Positions 59,701-64,000 of a stretch of DNA of 64,000 nt are shown piece by piece (the first letter of the stretch is position 1; each line of letters begins with the position of its first letter). The notes under the pieces were generated by a model. The model was not told where the DNA came from. It searched no databases and saw nothing but the letters and a program-made list of their open reading frames with translations. Made by a program: the position numbers and the translations under genes. The stretch is from Geosiphon pyriformis (taxonomy: Eukaryota > Glomeromycota > Glomeromycetes > Archaeosporales > Geosiphonaceae). The DNA lies in assembly GCA_016748015.1 (NCBI GenBank), contig JAAOMT010000543.1:536933-600932 (forward strand). Reading direction: 5' to 3'.

Positions 59701-60859
59701 ACCATTGAATATAAAAAAAATAGAAATATGTATTTTGAAATATATTTGTATTGTTTGTTTTGTTTTAGTTTAAGTAATAATGTAAAAATTTTTAGTAAAT
59801 TCATAATATTGTCTTAATTGGTTTGAATGACTAATCACATATAATAAGTACATAAATTATATTTAGTTTATAATATATATATATTATATATTACTAAGTA
59901 ATAATTAGATCTCATTTATTAAATGTAAAATAAAAAAATTTTTCATTTTTTACTAAATAATACTTAATATTTTAATCTTAATATTTATTTTTTAAATTAA
60001 TTAATTTAATAACAATAATAATATAAACAAAAAAAATAAAGTAAAAAAATATATATTTTATTAATAATTATAATTATAAATTATTGTTTTAATATATTAA
60101 AATTTTTAAATATTATTTTTTAATATTATTAAAATATTTAATATTTTGGTATTTTTAATATTATATTATCTTATTAATTTAATATATACTTAGTTATATA
60201 TATTATATATTATATATTAATTATTTTTTTTATAAATAATAATATATAATATAGTTTTAAGTAGTCAAATAATTAGTTATAGCAAAAAATATATAAATTA
60301 TATTTATTTTAAAGTATTTATTATTATATCATAATAAATAATATTTGAATTTTATTTGTAAAAATTTAATAAAAAAAATATTCGAAATTTTATAAAACTT
60401 ATTTGATTTTATTAATAATATTTATATATTTAATTATTGTATTTTAATAATATAATTTTAAATAATTACTTTATAATATTCTTTAAATTTTGATTTTTAA
60501 TTATAATTTATATTCTTAATTATTAAGTATTTAATATATATATAATAATTTATATTATTTAAAATTAAATTTTTTATTTTATTGTTTTCAATTTTGTATT
60601 TAACTAGTTTATTTAATAATTTATTTTTATATTTATTTTTATATATTTTTTATTAAAGTTTAATAAGCAAGATTCAATCACTATTTAATACAATATAACT
60701 ATATAGAGTCTTAAATTAAATATGGCTTACATATTTTCTATATGTAACCAGCTATTCAAGCCATTTTAGACTATATTACATTGATGTATTTAAAGAAAAT
60801 TTATGCAAAAATGACATCTTTTGAATAACAAAAAACAAAATAGTATTGTAAAAAACCAA
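56781..60859. other. AT-rich gene desert
   Basis: From 58.2 kb the sequence is almost only A and T. Two adjoining open frames at 59149-59367 and 59377-59571 (+) are rich in Ile, Leu, Phe, Tyr and Lys, as expected of translated AT-rich DNA. NAYMAFKFTNRLTNSLY near 59140 may be a faint relic. No gene is called. Confidence 0.5.
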
Positions 60860-61230
60860 TTTAACTAGCTATTTGGCTGTCTTTAAAGTATTAGCTTTAA
60901 TATTAATAGATTCATGTTTCCAAAGAGACATCAAGTTAAAAAACACTTTATTATTCAAATCAACTAAGTGTTTTAAATTACCAAACATATCAATATTTTT
61001 TATACAGCACTTTTTTTTAAAGAAACCACTTTTTTTCCCAACTTACCAATAATTTTACTAAAAAAACCCATATATACCAAAATCTCATTAACTTTAAGGC
61101 CAAGTTTATTACTTAAGACCAAATTTTTATTAATAAATTGTTTAAACAATTTGACCAAAAAACCAACTGGTTTAATAATAAACTCAACCAAAGCAGAAAA
61201 CTTGACCAAATCAGACTCCAAAGAAACCAA
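60860..61230 (-). pseudogene. Third fragment of the A/C-skewed element
   Basis: The minus frame at 61000-61230 (VSLESDLVKFSALVEFIIKP, VGFLVKLFKQFINKNLVL) ends at a stop, and an adjoining frame continues IKNIDMFGNLKHLVDLNNKV then FFNLMSLWKHESINIKANTL to a stop near 60885. It shares the KNI..FGN and LVSLE-type words and the A/C-rich plus strand with the fragments at 42.5-44.0 kb. The family is not recognised. Confidence 0.35.
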
Positions 61231-64000
61231 CTAAGAGAATACTAAAAGCTCTTGTCTATAAAAAAATTTTATCAAATAAATGTTACAAATTGATTTTGCA
61301 TGATATTGCAAACAGTTTTAAGTTAAAAATATTATTGCCAAAATCTTAAGTACTCTTGAAAAATAGAATGACTGTTATTTTTATTAAGTTAAAAGCAGAC
61401 ATTCAACTATTAATCTATTTATTTCAAAGTAAAAGAATATCTTATACAGTCTTTGAGCAAGTCAAGTCATCAGCAAACAAATTTTTTTAATTTGGACTAT
61501 TCAAAATACTAAATTTTTGCATTAAGTTAATGCAACTTGATATAGTATCTTATGTATAAATCTTAATAATTATACTTGTTAATGTAAAAATATAATAAAT
61601 TACTTAGAAAAATGACATTTTCTAATAGGTTGCATTCAATATAATATTTAATCTTTGCATAAATCAATTACCGTTTTAAAATAACAAATATATTGAATAT
61701 ATTATGACAACCAAAATTTAAGCCAAAAAGCGAAATTTTCAAAAAACATTGTAACTATAAATTGTCTTAATTTTTTTGTTTCTGATACATTATATAAATT
61801 AAAAAATTATTTGAAAATGAAATATTTATCTTTAATTTCATTTTGTAAATAACCAGAATGCACACAAAGCTAAAAACAAAGAAAAATATAAGGAAATTTC
61901 TGATAATTAAATAATAATCTAAAATAAAATAAAATAAAATTAGCCTGATTTCAAATTTCAAATTTAAACATGCTTTCTATTAAGCTTAATCTTGCTGTTT
62001 ATTATCTTTAGAACTAAATATACAATAGTGAAATCAAAAAGTTGATGAGAACTTAAATATTATGCTGTGATTTGAAAAGTGTTTTTGTTAAAATTTAAAT
62101 ATTTAAAAATCTATTATTTACCTAATCTTAAGAAAATAGTGGAAAATAATTTTAAGAGTTAAAATTTTTATAAAAAAATACATTATATATAACTGAGAAA
62201 TTAATTACTATATTACTTATTGTCTGTGCACATTTTTCAACTTTGTAATTGAATGTACATAAATTATTGATTTGATTTCAGTTAATTAAACTTAATTCAA
62301 TATTTTAGACACTTATAAATAAACATTTATTATAGTGCTTAAATACTTTTAATTATAAATAAAATAAATTTCGCTAATATAATAATACCTTAACTTAATG
62401 TATTTTTTAATAAATAATAATAATTTAATAAAATTTAAAATTAATTAAACATATTCTTATTTTTTTATAAAAATCTTATCTATATTTATGGTTTTATATA
62501 AAAAAAAATTAACTATGGTATTATAATTTTACAACATAATTGATTTAGAATTAAATAAAAAGATTTCCAAAATATAAATTTAAAAACTTGTATCAAAGTA
62601 TATTTAAGAATATAGATTTTTCTAATCAAAATAATTTCTAATTGAGTTCCTTAATATGTTTATTGCTCATTTAAAAAATATAAACTCAATTATGGAATTC
62701 AAAATATTTAGTATCTTGAAGTAAATACGCTTTACACATTAAAAATTAGCTTTAAAAACAAACAAAATTTAAAACTGTTCACATTTAAGAAAAATTATTA
62801 ATTTGAATATTACAATTTAGAAATTTAAACTTCAAATATTATTTAAAAGTGTGTTTATTAATTTAAAAATTGATATTTTCTTTAATATAATTAATGTTCT
62901 TTAGTTGTTACTGTTCTTGTTGTTTTGATTATTATTATTATTATTACAGTTTTAAAGATATAAGCAGTATTTTCACAACAATGCTAAATTCAAAAACCAT
63001 ATATTGTTGTTTAAATAAAATGTTGTTACTTGTGTTGAAATTTATCGTTGATTTTAAAGTTTCAACAATTTAAAAAAATTAGCTATCAATCTATCAATCA
63101 ATTAATTAATTAGATTGTATTTATAAACAAATATAGCAGTTATCTGTCAAGTTTAAAGCTAAGATTGAAATTGGAGCAAAAGGTAAAAAATATGGTTTAA
63201 ATGCATATTAGTTAATTAATTATAAAACACTACAAAAAATAAAGACTTTCAAACGGTGTGCTAAAGTAACACGCAGAAAATTTAGTGATTTCAACCTGAA
63301 TTTTCGATTAAAAAAGAAATTGTGATTGGCTAAGCAACTTCGATCTAGATGTAAAATTAAGAACAAATTTACAACTAAAAAGCTGTTTTTGCAATTTAAT
63401 TTGAAAATGACTGCAATTGAGTTTTTGGCTGGGACATTAAATTTTCTTTTACCTCAACTATGATCTTAATCGCAGAATTTTACCTCGCTCAATATTAAAA
63501 GAAGTCCCATTCATGTAATCAGAAAAAATTTACAAGCAAAGAACATAAAAAAATTGCTTTTCCGATTATTGTTTTGACTGATTGGCACATCCTTTGAATT
63601 TAAAAAAATTTACAATATTTATTTAGTTAATTGATTGATTCGAAATGTTACTAATTTATTTATTTTATAAATTCATTTTTATCTCAAAACAGCTATATTT
63701 ATTTACTTTATGATTAAGCAAAATTTTTTTAGAAGCTTTAAAAAATAGTTAATACCATCACATAAAAAGTTTTGATATCACGATTGAAATCTATAAAGTT
63801 AAAATAAAGAAAAATAGGACTTTTAATAAAATGAGCAAAGAATTTTTTCCATAGTGATCTATAATTTTATTATATATTAATTACCATTAACTTACCAATA
63901 AAATTTTTTGCTTTAAATAAAATATATTTTAATTTCCAAAAGCTATATCAAAATTCAAATAACTTTTCACCATTAAATATTTGTGCAAAATTTTCGATTA
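61231..64000. other. AT-rich gene desert to the right edge
   Basis: No gene, RNA gene or long repeat is recognised. A short ATT run lies at about 62930-62947 and an (ATCA/ATTA)n run at about 63090-63112. The last kilobase is slightly less AT-extreme but shows no coding frame. Confidence 0.5.

Noticed and set aside
1-64000. CRISPR arrays, rRNA, telomere repeats
   Set aside because: No regularly spaced unique-spacer repeats, no rRNA signature and no TTAGGG runs were found; the regular repeats are microsatellites and the CsbD exon units.

Overview
The window looks like nuclear DNA of an arbuscular mycorrhizal fungus (Glomeromycotina, Rhizophagus/Gigaspora type). It is very AT-rich, with long (AAT)n/(TTA)n microsatellites and short GT-AG introns. 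It carries a kinase with the N-terminal zinc-ribbon-like leader and linker seen in the expanded tyrosine-kinase-like families of these fungi, a Crinkler-type NTPase-nuclease, decayed Tc1/mariner copies, and ordinary fungal housekeeping genes. The species is inferred from gene content; there is no marker gene that fixes it.

Layout. 1-35.2 kb is the gene-bearing half. ATG16 (-, C-terminus runs off the left edge) is divergent from a carbonyl-reductase-like SDR (+). COP1 (-) and a large GCR1_C-domain protein (-) follow. Then come a decayed ORF beside AAT repeats, a complete secreted SGNH/GDSL phospholipase-B-like gene (-), an alpha/beta-hydrolase pseudogene (-), a small secreted repeat protein (-), a Tc1/mariner relic (-), a CsbD-domain gene with tandemly duplicated exon-intron units (-), a second Tc1/mariner relic (+), a Q/N-rich coiled-coil protein (-), a TKL-type kinase (+) and a peroxisomal citrate synthase ending in SKL (+).

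35.2-64 kb is an extremely AT-rich desert with a 371-base assembly gap at 45467-45837. Directly after the gap stands one long intact gene, a Crinkler-like NTPase plus PD-(D/E)XK-type nuclease whose 5' end is lost in the gap. Elsewhere in the desert I see only broken coding islands: a class 3 lipase relic with its nucleophile serine replaced, paralogous fragments of an unidentified A/C-skewed element, and several short unassigned relics.

Functionally the genes are not one pathway. ATG16 acts in autophagy, COP1 in ubiquitin-dependent proteolysis, and the citrate synthase is best read as the peroxisomal (glyoxylate-cycle) enzyme, which fits a fungus that lives on host lipid. The secreted lipase, the small secreted protein and the Crinkler are candidates for host or environment interaction. 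Exon limits were read by eye from splice signals and reading-frame continuity and have not been checked by RNA evidence.
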